From Acidobacteriota bacterium (GTDB taxonomy: Bacteria > Acidobacteriota > Thermoanaerobaculia > Thermoanaerobaculales > Thermoanaerobaculaceae), in the NCBI GenBank assembly GCA_003133645.1, contig PKYI01000033.1, positions 21,385-85,384 on the forward strand: a DNA stretch of 64,000 bases, read 5' to 3'. The notes beneath the pieces were generated by a model. That model saw nothing but the letters and a program-made list of their open reading frames with translations, ran no database searches and was not told the DNA's origin. Each line of letters begins with the position of its first letter. Position 1 is the stretch's first letter. Below, in pieces: positions 30,448 to 40,240 of the stretch. The translations under genes and the position numbers were made by a program.

Positions 30448-30780
30448 ATGGCCAGCCACAAAGTCACCATCAAGGAGGTCGGCGGAGTCTTCGAGGTGGA
30501 TATGCGCAAGCTTCACACGAAGGGGGGCAATACGGTCGTCTTCCACAATGACACCGACGACCCTATTGCAATATTCTTCCCGGAGAACGACTTGTTCCTA
30601 GGGTTCGCGGAGCAGTACAACGTCATTGAAGTTCCGGCAAAGGCGTCATCGATCGCCTACACGGTCCAGGGCGGCCAAAAGGGGAAGAAGGACAACCACT
30701 ACGCCTACGCCGTGTATTGCCATACCACGGGGGAGTTCGCCATCGCAAACTCCAACCCCGTCATCATCATTGACCACTAA
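30448..30780 (+). CDS. Hypothetical 110-aa cupredoxin-like beta protein
   Basis: NTVVFHNDTDDPIAIFFPEN...YAYAVYCHTTGEFAIANSNPVIIIDH; complete small ORF with GGAG-like RBS. Confidence 0.5.
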   Translation: MASHKVTIKEVGGVFEVDMRKLHTKGGNTVVFHNDTDDPIAIFFPENDLFLGFAEQYNVIEVPAKASSIAYTVQGGQKGKKDNHYAYAVYCHTTGEFAIANSNPVIIIDH

Positions 30781-30955
30781 CACGGCGCTTCAACCCGTCC
30801 TGCCGGTACCCCGCAGCCCGGCACCGCCGGGCCGGCGCGCCGTTTCGTGACTCGAGCGGCCGCGCGTAGGATATGGAGACAGAGGGTCACCAAGGCATGG
30901 AAATGGCCGAGGATCTCTTCCAAAGCGGTGCAGCCAGGCGGGTCGAACGGCCGCG

Positions 30956-33589
30956 GTGTGCCGCGTGATCGGCACGACGGTCTCTCACTACCGGGTCCTT
31001 GAACGCCTCGGCAGAGGCGGGATGGGCGTCGTCTACAAGGCCGAGGACACGCGCCTGAAGCGTTTCGTCGCCCTCAAGTTCCTGCCGCCCGAGCTCACCA
31101 CCCACCCGGTCTCGCGCGAGCGTTTCATGCACGAGGCCCAGGCCGCGGGCTCGCTCGATCACGCCAATATTTGCACCATCTATGAGATCGACGAGACGAC
31201 CGACGGCCAGGTCTTCATCTGCATGGCGTACGTGGACGGCGAGGCTCTGCGCGCGAGACTCGCGCGCGGACCGCTGACGGTCGAGGAGGCCCTCGCCATC
31301 GCCATCCAGGCGGCCGCCGGGCTTGGCCAGGCGCACCGGCACGGCGTCGTCCACCGCGACATCAAGCCGGGCAACCTGATGCTGACCCGTGACGGCATCG
31401 TCAAGATCGTGGACTTCGGGCTCGCCTCGCTCGCCGGGCACGCACGCTTGACCATGACCGGACAGGTCGTCGGCACGGCGTCGTACATATCGCCGGAGCA
31501 GGCCCGCGGCGCCGGGACCGACTGCCGGTCCGACTTCTGGTCGCTCGGCGTCGTGATCTACGAGATGCTGTCCGGCCGGCTGCCATTCGGCGGGGACAGC
31601 GATGTTGCGACGCTTCACGCCGTCGTCTACGACAACGTTCGCCCTCTTGCCGAGCTGAGGCCGGACCTTCCGCCGCAGCTGCTGGCCGCCGTCGCGCGAT
31701 GCCTCGCGAAGGACCCAGCGATGCGCTACCAGACCGCGGCGGAGCTCGTCGCGGACCTGGAGAACGTCCAGCGCGGGCTCGGACTGGCAACCGCGCCGAC
31801 CCTCTGGAACCTGCCGACCGACCGGTCCGGCGCACGGCGGTTTCGGCTTCCGGCGTGGCTGCGCCGCGCGCTTCGGCCCGCGGTCGCGGTGCCGGCGGCC
31901 GCGGCTCTGATCGTCGCCGCCCTGCTGGCGGTTACACCCATGGGGCAGAAGGCGATGAGGAACCTGCTCCACATCCAGTTGGTCCCGGACCAGCTTCACA
32001 TCGCGGTGCTGGAATTCACGAATGTGGGTGGGGATCCTGACAACCGGGCGTTCTGCGACGGCGTGACCGAGATCCTGTCCAGCACGCTCACCAAGCTCGA
32101 AAGCTTCCGCGAAAGGCTGTGGGTCGTGCCGGCGAGCGAGGTGCGCGCCAGAGAGGTCAAGAGCGCCGGCGAGGCACGCGGCGTCTTCGGTGTGAACCTC
32201 GCGGTCACAGGCAGCGTCCTCCGCGAGGGTGACAAGGTCCAACTCACGGTGAACCTCGTGGACGCCGAGACCCTTCGTCAGATCGACTCCGATGTCATCG
32301 AGGCGCCCGAGGCGGATCTGCCCGAGCTGCAGGACCGCGTCACGTCGGCCACCCTCCAGATGGTCAAGATGAAACTCGAGCCGGTCGAGAGAAAGGAGAT
32401 CACGACCGGAGGCACCAGGGTGCCGAAGGCCTACGACCTCTACGTCCAGGCGCGCGGCACGCTCGAGAACTACCGGGGCGAAAGCGACCCGCAGAAGGCC
32501 GCGGCGCTGTTCAAACAGGCGATTGCCCTCGACCCCGATTTCGCCCTCGCCTGGGCGGGTCTCGCCCAGACTGATCTGGAGTCCTACCGGGTGAAGAAGG
32601 ACGCACACCACGTGGACGAGGCGGCGACGAGCGCGAAACGCGCCCTCGAGCTGGACGATCGCCTCGGCGAGGTGCACGCCACGCTGGGCAGCCTCTTCGC
32701 GACGACCGGGAAGTACGAGGATGCGGTGCACGAGTTCAAACGGGCGATCGAGATCCAGCCCAGGAACGCCAGCGCGTTCGCCGGCCTGGCGCAGGCGTAC
32801 GACCTTCTCAACAATCCCACCCAGGCCGAGGCGACCTACAAGCAGGCCATCGACCTCAGGCCCGAGTACTGGGTGGGCTACACCGAACTGGGCTGGTTCT
32901 ACTACCGGCGGGGTCGATACGAAGACGCCGAGAAACAGTTTGAGAAGGTCACGGCCCTCGTCCCCCAGAACGCCTGGGCGTACAACAACCTCGGGACCGT
33001 GTCCCTGGTCCGTGGGCAGGATGCCCAGGCGCGCGAGATGCTCGAGCGATCTGTGGCCATCAGACCCGTCTACGGGGCCGTTTCCAACCTGGGGACGCTG
33101 TACTTCAAGGAAGGCAAACTGCGGGACGCTGCGACGATGTACGAGAAGGCGCTCGTGATCAGGGGCACCGACTTCCGGCTCTGGGGCAACCTGGGGACCG
33201 CGTACTACTTCTCGGACCAGAAAGCCAAGGCCAAGGAGGCGTACACGCGGGCCGTCGAGGTGGCCGAGCAGCAGCGCGCGGTGAACCCGCGCGACAGCAG
33301 CTTGCTGATCGACCTCGGTGGCTATTACGGCATGCTGGGCGAACGCGCAAAAGGGCTTGCGGTGCTTGAGCTCGTCCTCAAGACGCCACCCACCGACGCC
33401 GACTCGATGGCGGCGATCGGCGAGTCTTTCGAGGACCTCGGAGAACGCGACAGGGCCGTCGAGTGGATCGAAAAGGCGCTCAAGGCCGGGTTCTCCACGG
33501 CCACGCTCGAGGAGGGGCCGGCGTTGCGCGGCCTCCGCAGCGACCCGCGGTTCAAGAAGCTAATCGAGCAGGGCTCGAAGCCGCGCTGA
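30956..33589 (+). CDS. Serine/threonine protein kinase with TM helix and TPR repeats
   Basis: LGRGGMGVVYKAEDTRLKRFVALKFL, VVHRDIKPGNLML, VDFGLASLAG; C-terminal TPR array. Confidence 0.92.
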   Translation: MCRVIGTTVSHYRVLERLGRGGMGVVYKAEDTRLKRFVALKFLPPELTTHPVSRERFMHEAQAAGSLDHANICTIYEIDETTDGQVFICMAYVDGEALRARLARGPLTVEEALAIAIQAAAGLGQAHRHGVVHRDIKPGNLMLTRDGIVKIVDFGLASLAGHARLTMTGQVVGTASYISPEQARGAGTDCRSDFWSLGVVIYEMLSGRLPFGGDSDVATLHAVVYDNVRPLAELRPDLPPQLLAAVARCLAKDPAMRYQTAAELVADLENVQRGLGLATAPTLWNLPTDRSGARRFRLPAWLRRALRPAVAVPAAAALIVAALLAVTPMGQKAMRNLLHIQLVPDQLHIAVLEFTNVGGDPDNRAFCDGVTEILSSTLTKLESFRERLWVVPASEVRAREVKSAGEARGVFGVNLAVTGSVLREGDKVQLTVNLVDAETLRQIDSDVIEAPEADLPELQDRVTSATLQMVKMKLEPVERKEITTGGTRVPKAYDLYVQARGTLENYRGESDPQKAAALFKQAIALDPDFALAWAGLAQTDLESYRVKKDAHHVDEAATSAKRALELDDRLGEVHATLGSLFATTGKYEDAVHEFKRAIEIQPRNASAFAGLAQAYDLLNNPTQAEATYKQAIDLRPEYWVGYTELGWFYYRRGRYEDAEKQFEKVTALVPQNAWAYNNLGTVSLVRGQDAQAREMLERSVAIRPVYGAVSNLGTLYFKEGKLRDAATMYEKALVIRGTDFRLWGNLGTAYYFSDQKAKAKEAYTRAVEVAEQQRAVNPRDSSLLIDLGGYYGMLGERAKGLAVLELVLKTPPTDADSMAAIGESFEDLGERDRAVEWIEKALKAGFSTATLEEGPALRGLRSDPRFKKLIEQGSKPR

Positions 33590-33651
33590 TCCCCGCCGAG
33601 GCGGGCCCCATCAGACCTCATACCAATTTGCCATCTGTCGTAGAGCAATGC

Positions 33652-33771
33652 TTGTCACTGCGAGGAGCGGACCGACGAAGCAATCTCGTGGCCCAGTGAG
33701 GTTGGTGGACACCGGGTTGGGGACGGGATCGCTTCGTCATCCCGCCTGCGGCGGGACTCCTCGCGATGACA
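33652..33771. repeat. Imperfect palindromic intergenic repeat (REP/MITE-like)
   Basis: TGTCACTGCGAGGAGCGGACCGACGAAGCAATC ... GATCGCTTCGTCATCCCGCCTGCGGCGGGACTCCTCGCGATGACA. Confidence 0.6.
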
Positions 33772-33806
33772 CCATTTCCTCTACAAAGGACGGTGAATTC
33801 GTATCA

Positions 33807-33917
33807 GGCTCACGGCCAGAGGAAACGCTTGAGGATCGAGAAGGCTCGGTCTACGTCGTCCTTCGCGAGCACGATGGTCAGCTCGCCGTACGTCGAGACC
33901 ACCACCACGTTGAGGCC
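33807..33917 (-). pseudogene. Partial duplicate of the 3' end of the ACT-domain gene at 34772-35428
   Basis: Near-identical to 34769-34882 with a few substitutions and a 3-nt indel. Confidence 0.75.
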
Positions 33918-33935
33918 TACTGGGCTCATACTGTA

Positions 33936-33995
33936 CTGGGGTCAGGCTTGCGTTGTTGCGTTGTTGCGTTGTTGGCCTTCAGGCGGCCGGACCGC
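33936..33995 (+). repeat. Dispersed intergenic repeat, copy D
   Basis: ACTGGGGTCAGGCTTGCGTTGTTGCGTTGTTGCGTTGTTGGCC..., shared with 13261-13310, 19146-19184 (reverse), 21366-21416. Confidence 0.6.
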
Positions 33996-34204
33996 CCGGG
34001 GTGACCGCGTGGAGCCGGACCGGGCTCCCGTTGCCACCAGCCGTCGGTTGCGCTGACCCGCATGCGAATTGCCACTACCATGATGTTGGGACAGGGGATC
34101 ACGCCGTCTCCGGGATGGGAAGCGGAACACGGCCGGGGAGTGGAAGGCTCTCGGGTTCAAACGGGCCCCGGCCGAAGCCGGGAGAAGCAACGGGGGAGGG
34201 ATCG

Positions 34205-34615
34205 ATGGACGTTCCATCAGGGTGGTTCGAAGCGGCGAAGGGCAAGGAGGTCGAGGTCGTCCTGACCGGCCAGCAGGGCCCGATCACAGGCATCCTCGAG
34301 TCGGTCGGTGCGAGCTCTCTCGAGCTTCGGGACGGGCTCGACGACGTTTGGGTGAGCCTGTCGGCGGTCGTCTCGATCAGGGTTCACTCGCGCAAGCCGC
34401 CGGTGAGGGGCGTCGATTCGAAGCGTTCGGTGACGAGCGAGCCCGAGACGCGAGAGGTTGTGCTGTTCTGCGAGGAGTGCGGGTACGAGCGGATGGGTCG
34501 AGAGCCGGTCTCCGCGGCGGAGAAACCGGAGGCAGCACCGGGAGCCGTGCAGGCGATCGACACATGTCCCGTATGCGGTTGTACGAGCTGGACACGCAAG
34601 AGGTCGCAGCCCTAG
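34205..34615 (+). CDS. Hypothetical protein: Sm/SH3-like N-terminal part plus two-CxxC zinc ribbon
   Basis: KGKEVEVVLTGQQGPITGILESVGASSLELRDGLDDVWVSLSAVVSIRV ... CEECG ... CPVCG. Confidence 0.5.
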   Translation: MDVPSGWFEAAKGKEVEVVLTGQQGPITGILESVGASSLELRDGLDDVWVSLSAVVSIRVHSRKPPVRGVDSKRSVTSEPETREVVLFCEECGYERMGREPVSAAEKPEAAPGAVQAIDTCPVCGCTSWTRKRSQP

Positions 34616-34771
34616 GGATCGTCCGGACGGAAGCCGACCGCCGCGCGTTTGCCGACTGCGGCGGAGTTGGACGTGCCCGCGTCGTTCCGGCGCCAGCAAA
34701 CCCTGTGTGTCGTCGACCGCCTGGGACACCCAGACACAGGGGCCGTCGCCCGGCTCGAACAGATCTCCGGC

Positions 34772-35428
34772 TCACGGCCAGAGGAAACGCTTGAGGATCG
34801 AGAACGCGCGGTCCACGTCGTCCTTCGCGAGCACGATGGTCAGCTCGCCGTACGTTGAGACCACCTCCACCACGTTGAGGCCGGCCAGCGCCAGTTGCTT
34901 GAGCAGGGTGTAGTGAACCCCCGGCGTTTGCACGCTCTTCGGCGGCAGCGGGATGACGATCGCCGAGAGGTCATCGAGGCGGCTCACCAGCTGCTCGGAG
35001 CCGAACGCCGCCTCGATGCGGCCCGCCAGACGCGCGCTCGCGATCAACGTCACTTCGAACACCCCCTGCGTATAGGTCAGGAACGCGTCCCGCTCCTTCG
35101 CGATGCTCAGCAGCAGGTTGCGATGGCGCTCGAGCAGTGTCGGCGAGCTACGGAAAGTGAATTCGACCAGGCTCGAGCGCACGGTAAGGTCGCGCATCTG
35201 GCGCAGCAGCTTCACGATCGAGCGGTCCTGCGCGGCGATCCGCGGGGCGAGGCGCTTCAGGGCCATCATCACGGCCGCATCCGACACGCCCTTGCTCAAA
35301 GCGTCCTCCACCTTCGGCCGCAAGCGGCGCGCCAGCGCGGAGAGGTTGAGGATGCCCTCGGCAAGCCCCTCTTCGAGCAAGGGCAACTCTCGAACTAGTT
35401 CCTCCACCACTGCGGCCGTCGTTCGCAT
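34772..35428 (-). CDS. ACT-domain-containing protein, divergent from the LysW operon
   Basis: C-terminal QTPGVHYTLLKQLALAGLNVVEVVSTYGELTIVLAKDDVDRAFSILKRF ACT motif. Confidence 0.65.
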   Translation of the reverse strand: MRTTAAVVEELVRELPLLEEGLAEGILNLSALARRLRPKVEDALSKGVSDAAVMMALKRLAPRIAAQDRSIVKLLRQMRDLTVRSSLVEFTFRSSPTLLERHRNLLLSIAKERDAFLTYTQGVFEVTLIASARLAGRIEAAFGSEQLVSRLDDLSAIVIPLPPKSVQTPGVHYTLLKQLALAGLNVVEVVSTYGELTIVLAKDDVDRAFSILKRFLWP

Positions 35429-35531
35429 CCCACAAAAATTAACAACAAGAATGATTTTCGTCAATCCTTCAAAGAAATTTGACAACCCATGACGGCCCGA
35501 CTGACGATGGCACGTTCGCAATGGAGGACGA

Positions 35532-35708
35532 ATGAGTCCACTTCACAGCACCTGCCCGATCTGCGATGCAAATGTCGAGTTGCCGCCGGACGTGAGCGCA
35601 TCGGAGGTGGTGCGCTGCGGCGACTGCGGCGCCGACCTCGAGGTGCAAGCGCTCGACCCGCCGGTGCTGGTCGAGGCCCCGGCCGAGGAAGAGGACTGGG
35701 GGCAGTGA
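35532..35708 (+). CDS. lysW: LysW-type amino-group carrier protein (C-terminus EDWGQ)
   Basis: MSPLHSTCPICDANVELPPDVSASEVVRCGDCGADLEV...EEEDWGQ*; located directly upstream of hcs-lysX-lysY-lysZ-lysJ. Confidence 0.92.
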   Translation: MSPLHSTCPICDANVELPPDVSASEVVRCGDCGADLEVQALDPPVLVEAPAEEEDWGQ

Positions 35709-36886
35709 TGCTGCGCATCCTCGACAGCACCCTGCGCGAGGGCGAGCAGACGCCCGGCGTCTGCTTCGACCTCCACGTCAAGCTGGCGATCGCCGAGTTG
35801 CTCGCCGACATCGGCGTGGACGTCATCGAAGCCGGCCACCCGGCGGTAACCGAGGGGGTCCACCGGGCGGTGCGGGCGATCGCCGGGCGGGGGCTGCGGC
35901 CGCTCGTCGGTGCGCACGCCCGTTCCCTGGAAAGCGACGTCGAGATGGCGCTCGGGTGCGGCGTGGGCTTCCTCGGCATCTTCTACTGCGTCTCGGAGAC
36001 GCGCTTGGCCGATCGCGCGACCGACCTCGACGACGCGGTCGCCCGGATCGCCGCGGTGATCCGCCTCGCCAAGACGCGAAAACCGGACCTCATCGTCCGC
36101 TACACGCCCGAGGACGCGGTCCGCTCGCCGTTCGGAAACGTCGTGACCGCGGCCGCGGCCGCCTGCGCGGCCGGCGCCGATGTGATCAGCATCGCCGACA
36201 CCACCGGCTACATGATCCCCGGCACCGACCGCAGCATGTTCGACTACGTCACGCGCCTCAGGGCCGAGCTGGCGCTGCGCGGGTTCGAGCCGCAGATCGC
36301 GGTCCACTGCCACAACGACCGCGGCCTCGCCCTCGCCAACGCTCTCGACGCCATGCGAGCCGGTGCAAGCATCATCGACGCATCGGTCCTCGGCCTCGGC
36401 GAACGAGCCGGGATCGTGGACCTCGGCACGCTGCTCGCCGTGCTCGCGTCCGACTTCGGCCTGGCCGGTCGCTGGGACCTGACGCTGCTGCCGGAGCTGT
36501 ACGAGCTCGTCAGCCGGTACGCCCGGGTGAGCGTCCCCATCAACCTGCCGGTGACGGGCAGGAACGCGTTCACCCATTGCGCCGGCGTCCACACCCAGGC
36601 GGCGGTCCGTAACCCGCTGCACTACCAGAGCCTCGACCCGGCGATCGTGGGCCGCAAGCCGGAGATCGCGCTCGACCACATGGCGGGGATGGCGTCGCTC
36701 CGGTTCTCGCTCGAGCGGATCGGCTACGGCGACCTCCCGGACGAGCTTGCCCGCCCGCTCCTCACGCGCGTCAAGGAGGTCGGTGAGAGCGGCCGCACGG
36801 TGGACCTCGACGAGCTGCGGCTGATCGTGCACGCCGTGCTGGAGCAAGAGACCCTTCTGGAGCGTGTCGAGAGGCTCGCGTCATGA
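35708..36886 (+). CDS. Homocitrate synthase (LeuA/NifV family)
   Basis: [48 protein letters not shown] overlap with lysW. Confidence 0.88.
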   Translation: MLRILDSTLREGEQTPGVCFDLHVKLAIAELLADIGVDVIEAGHPAVTEGVHRAVRAIAGRGLRPLVGAHARSLESDVEMALGCGVGFLGIFYCVSETRLADRATDLDDAVARIAAVIRLAKTRKPDLIVRYTPEDAVRSPFGNVVTAAAAACAAGADVISIADTTGYMIPGTDRSMFDYVTRLRAELALRGFEPQIAVHCHNDRGLALANALDAMRAGASIIDASVLGLGERAGIVDLGTLLAVLASDFGLAGRWDLTLLPELYELVSRYARVSVPINLPVTGRNAFTHCAGVHTQAAVRNPLHYQSLDPAIVGRKPEIALDHMAGMASLRFSLERIGYGDLPDELARPLLTRVKEVGESGRTVDLDELRLIVHAVLEQETLLERVERLAS

Positions 36887-37731
36887 GAGTCGGGTTCCTC
36901 CACTCGCTGATCCGCAAGGAGGAAAAGTTGCTCCTCGACGAGCTCGCGACCCGGTCGGACGTCGAGGTGGTGATGATCGACGATCGCGAGATCACCTTCA
37001 CGCTCGGCCAGGCCCGGCACGATCTCGACGTGGTGCTGGAGCGCTGCATCAACCACTCGCGCGCCCTCCATGCGCTGCGCCTGTTCGAGAGCCAGGGCGT
37101 CGCGTGCGTGAACACCTCGGCGGTGGCGGCGACATGCGGCGACAAGCTGCTCACCTCGATCGCGCTCGACGAGCACGGCGTGCCGCAGCCCGAGGTGCGC
37201 ATCGCGTTCACGCCGGAATCGGCGATCGGGGCGATCGAGGCGATGGGCTACCCGGTCGTGCTCAAGCCCGCGGTTGGCTCGTGGGGGAGGCTGCTCGCCA
37301 AGGTCAACGACCGCGACGCCGCCGAGGCGCTGCTCGAGCACAAGACCACGCTCGGCTCTTACCACCACTCGGTGTTCTACATCCAGAAGTACGTCGCCAA
37401 GCCCGGCCGCGACATCCGCGCCTTCGTGGTCGGCGACGAGTGCATCGCGGCGATCTACCGCAACTCCGAGCACTGGATCACCAACACCGCCCGGGGCGGA
37501 TCCGCGACACGGTGTCCGATCACGTCGGAACTGGCGGCGATCTCGCTTGCCGGCGCCAAGGCGGTCGGGGGCGGTGTGGTCGCACTCGACATCTTCGAGG
37601 CCGACGGCGGCCTTCTCGTCAACGAGGTGAACTACACGATGGAGTTCAAGAACTCGATCGCGCCGACGGGCGTCGACATCCCGGCCAGGATCGTCGACTT
37701 TGCGCTGGCGCGCGCCCGGGTGCCGGCGTGA
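36883..37731 (+). CDS. lysX: Lysine biosynthesis ATP-grasp ligase LysX (RimK family)
   Basis: [51 protein letters not shown] overlap with hcs. Confidence 0.92.
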   Translation: MRVGFLHSLIRKEEKLLLDELATRSDVEVVMIDDREITFTLGQARHDLDVVLERCINHSRALHALRLFESQGVACVNTSAVAATCGDKLLTSIALDEHGVPQPEVRIAFTPESAIGAIEAMGYPVVLKPAVGSWGRLLAKVNDRDAAEALLEHKTTLGSYHHSVFYIQKYVAKPGRDIRAFVVGDECIAAIYRNSEHWITNTARGGSATRCPITSELAAISLAGAKAVGGGVVALDIFEADGGLLVNEVNYTMEFKNSIAPTGVDIPARIVDFALARARVPA

Positions 37732-38774
37732 GCCCGGTCCCGGTCGCGATCGTCGGCGCCTCGGGGTACGCGGGCGGCGAGCTGCTCCGCCTGCTCCTCG
37801 CCCACCCCGGCGTCGAGGTGCAACAGGTCACCTCGGAGAGCCGCGCCGGCGAGCCTGTCGTCGTCGTGCACCCCAACTTGCGCAAGCGCACGTTGCTCAA
37901 GTTCTCCCGGATGGGAGACCTGCAGCCCTGCGACACGGCGTTCCTCTGCCTGCCGCACGGCCGCACGGTCGAGGTCATCGACGGGGTGCTGGCAAGGTCT
38001 GAGCGGACCATCGACCTCTCCGCCGACTTCCGCCTGCGCCGCGCCGAGGACTACCTGCGCTGGTACGGCTTTGTCCACCCGCGGCCCGACCTGCTCGGCG
38101 CGTTCGTCTACGGCATCCCCGAGCTGCACCGGGACGCAATGCGAGGCGCGCGCCTGGTCTCCAGCGCCGGCTGCAACGCGACCGCGGTGATCCTGGCGCT
38201 TGCCCCGCTGTTCAAGCACGGGGTGGCCGACACCCGCTGCACCGTGGTCGAGGCCAAGGTCGGGTCGAGCGAGGGCGGCGCCGGCGTCTCGCCCGCCTCG
38301 CACCACCCGGTGCGCGCCAACTGCGTGCGCTCGTACAAGCCCACCGGCCACCGCCACACCGCGGAGATGCTGCAGGAGTTGGGGCTTTCCGGCGACTCCC
38401 GCATCCATTTCTCGGCGACCGCGATCGACCTCGTGCGCGGGATCCTCGCCACCTGCCATGTGTTCCTCAACGACGGCGTCGACGAGAAGCAGATCTGGAA
38501 GCTCTACCGCCAGGAGTACGGCGACGAGCCGTTCGTCCGCATCGTCAAGGAACGCGACGGGGCGTTTCGCTACCCGGAACCGAAGCTGCTCGCCGGCACG
38601 AACTTCTGCGACATCGGATTCGAGCTGGACCGGGATGGCAACCGCTTGGTGGTGATGAGCGCACTCGACAACCTGGGCAAGGGCGCCGCGGGCCAGGCCG
38701 TGCAGGCGTTCAACCTCATGCACGGCCTCGACGAGACGGCGGGCCTCGGGTTTGTCGGCCTTCACCCGGTGTAA
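37728..38774 (+). CDS. lysY: [LysW]-aminoadipate semialdehyde/glutamate semialdehyde dehydrogenase (ArgC-like)
   Basis: [54 protein letters not shown] overlap with lysX. Confidence 0.92.
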   Translation: MSPVPVAIVGASGYAGGELLRLLLAHPGVEVQQVTSESRAGEPVVVVHPNLRKRTLLKFSRMGDLQPCDTAFLCLPHGRTVEVIDGVLARSERTIDLSADFRLRRAEDYLRWYGFVHPRPDLLGAFVYGIPELHRDAMRGARLVSSAGCNATAVILALAPLFKHGVADTRCTVVEAKVGSSEGGAGVSPASHHPVRANCVRSYKPTGHRHTAEMLQELGLSGDSRIHFSATAIDLVRGILATCHVFLNDGVDEKQIWKLYRQEYGDEPFVRIVKERDGAFRYPEPKLLAGTNFCDIGFELDRDGNRLVVMSALDNLGKGAAGQAVQAFNLMHGLDETAGLGFVGLHPV

Positions 38775-38777
38775 GCC

Positions 38778-39416
38778 ATGTGCCGCCTGCTCGCCGTCAA
38801 GGACCGTACGCCGTTCGCGATCGCGCCGCTGCTGCGAGCGTTCGCCGCGATGGCGCGCACCAGCCGCGAGTACCAGGGTGACGGGTGGGGTTGTGCCTGG
38901 CGCGACGGGATCGGCTGGAATGCCTACCACAGTCTCACGCCGGTCTGGGACGACGACGTCAGGTCCTTCGGCGAGACCGGCCTGCTCGTCGCCCACGCCC
39001 GCTCGGCGTTCCGCAACGAGGGGATCGCGCTCGAGAACAACATGCCGTTTGCCGCCGGCGGGCTCGTGTTCGCGTTCAACGGCGAGCTGCACGGCGTGCG
39101 GATCCGCGAGGACGGCCGCATCGGCGCCGAGAAGGTGTTCAACACGATCCGCCGACTGACCAACGGCGATCTCCGCGCCGGCCTGGAGCGGGCGGCGGCG
39201 GTGATTTGCGCCCGCAGCCGCTACGTCAGGGCGATGAACGTCGTGCTGAGCGACGGCGAGCGGATCCTCGCCCACTCGTCCTTCGCGGAGCGACCCGAGT
39301 ACTTCACCGTGCACGTGGCGGCCCGCGACGGGCGGGTCGCCGTGTGCTCCGAGCCGTTGCCCGGCGAGGACGGCTGGCGTCCCATGGACAACGGCGCCAC
39401 GGAGGTGTTCGCGTGA
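38778..39416 (+). CDS. Class II glutamine amidotransferase (Ntn hydrolase) embedded in LysW operon
   Basis: N-terminal MCRLLAV catalytic Cys, YQGDGWGCAWRDG, VAHARSAF, ENNMPFAAGGLVFAFNGELHG. Confidence 0.88.
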   Translation: MCRLLAVKDRTPFAIAPLLRAFAAMARTSREYQGDGWGCAWRDGIGWNAYHSLTPVWDDDVRSFGETGLLVAHARSAFRNEGIALENNMPFAAGGLVFAFNGELHGVRIREDGRIGAEKVFNTIRRLTNGDLRAGLERAAAVICARSRYVRAMNVVLSDGERILAHSSFAERPEYFTVHVAARDGRVAVCSEPLPGEDGWRPMDNGATEVFA

Positions 39417-40240
39417 TCATCGTCAAGATCGGTGGCGGCAAGACGATCAACGTCCCGGGCATCGCCCGGGACCTGGCCGGCATCGGCGTGAAGGCCGTCG
39501 TCGTGCACGGCGCCAACGCGGTCCGCGACGAACTGGCGGGCGCTCTCGGCCGGGCCCCGCGGGTGGTGACCTCGGCCTCCGGCGTCACGAGCGTGTTCTC
39601 CGACCAAACGGCAATCGACCTCCTGTTGATGGCCTACGCCGGCGCGCGCAACAAGCGGATCGTCGAGGCGATGCAACAGGCCGGGGTCAACGCGGTCGGC
39701 CTCTGCGGGCTCGACGGGCGGGTCGTGCAGGGCCAGCGCAACCGCGGCATCCGCGTCGAAGCCGGCGGCAGGACCAGCATCCTCCACGACCTCTCGGGCA
39801 AGCCGCAATCCGTCAACGTCGCGCTGTTGCGCGCGCTCCTGGCGCTCGGCCACACGCCCGTGCTCACGGTGCCGATCGCCGACGAGAACGGCGCGGCGAT
39901 CAACGCCGAGAACGACGACATCGTCGGCGTGCTGGCGCGCGACCTCGAAGCCGACACCGTGGTCCAACTCATCGAGGCGCCGGGGATGCTGCGCGACCCT
40001 GGGGATCCCGCGTCGGCGATCGCCTCGCTCGAGCTCGAGGAGCTGGCGCGTTGGGAGGCGTCCGCCGGCGGGAGGTTCAAGCGCAAGCTCATGGCGCTGC
40101 ACCGCCTTCTTGAAACCTGTGCGCCGCGCATCGTGATCGCGGACGGTCGCGCCGAGCATCCGCTTGCCGACGCGCTCGCCGGGATCGGGACCGAGGTCCT
40201 GGCATCCGCGTTCGCGCGGGCTGGGGGTGAGCGTGGCTAG
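39413..40240 (+). CDS. lysZ: [LysW]-aminoadipate kinase (ArgB-like)
   Basis: IIVKIGGGKTINV, VVVHGANAVRDELA, ADENGAAINAENDDI; GTGA overlap with amidotransferase. Confidence 0.9.
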   Translation: MIIVKIGGGKTINVPGIARDLAGIGVKAVVVHGANAVRDELAGALGRAPRVVTSASGVTSVFSDQTAIDLLLMAYAGARNKRIVEAMQQAGVNAVGLCGLDGRVVQGQRNRGIRVEAGGRTSILHDLSGKPQSVNVALLRALLALGHTPVLTVPIADENGAAINAENDDIVGVLARDLEADTVVQLIEAPGMLRDPGDPASAIASLELEELARWEASAGGRFKRKLMALHRLLETCAPRIVIADGRAEHPLADALAGIGTEVLASAFARAGGERG

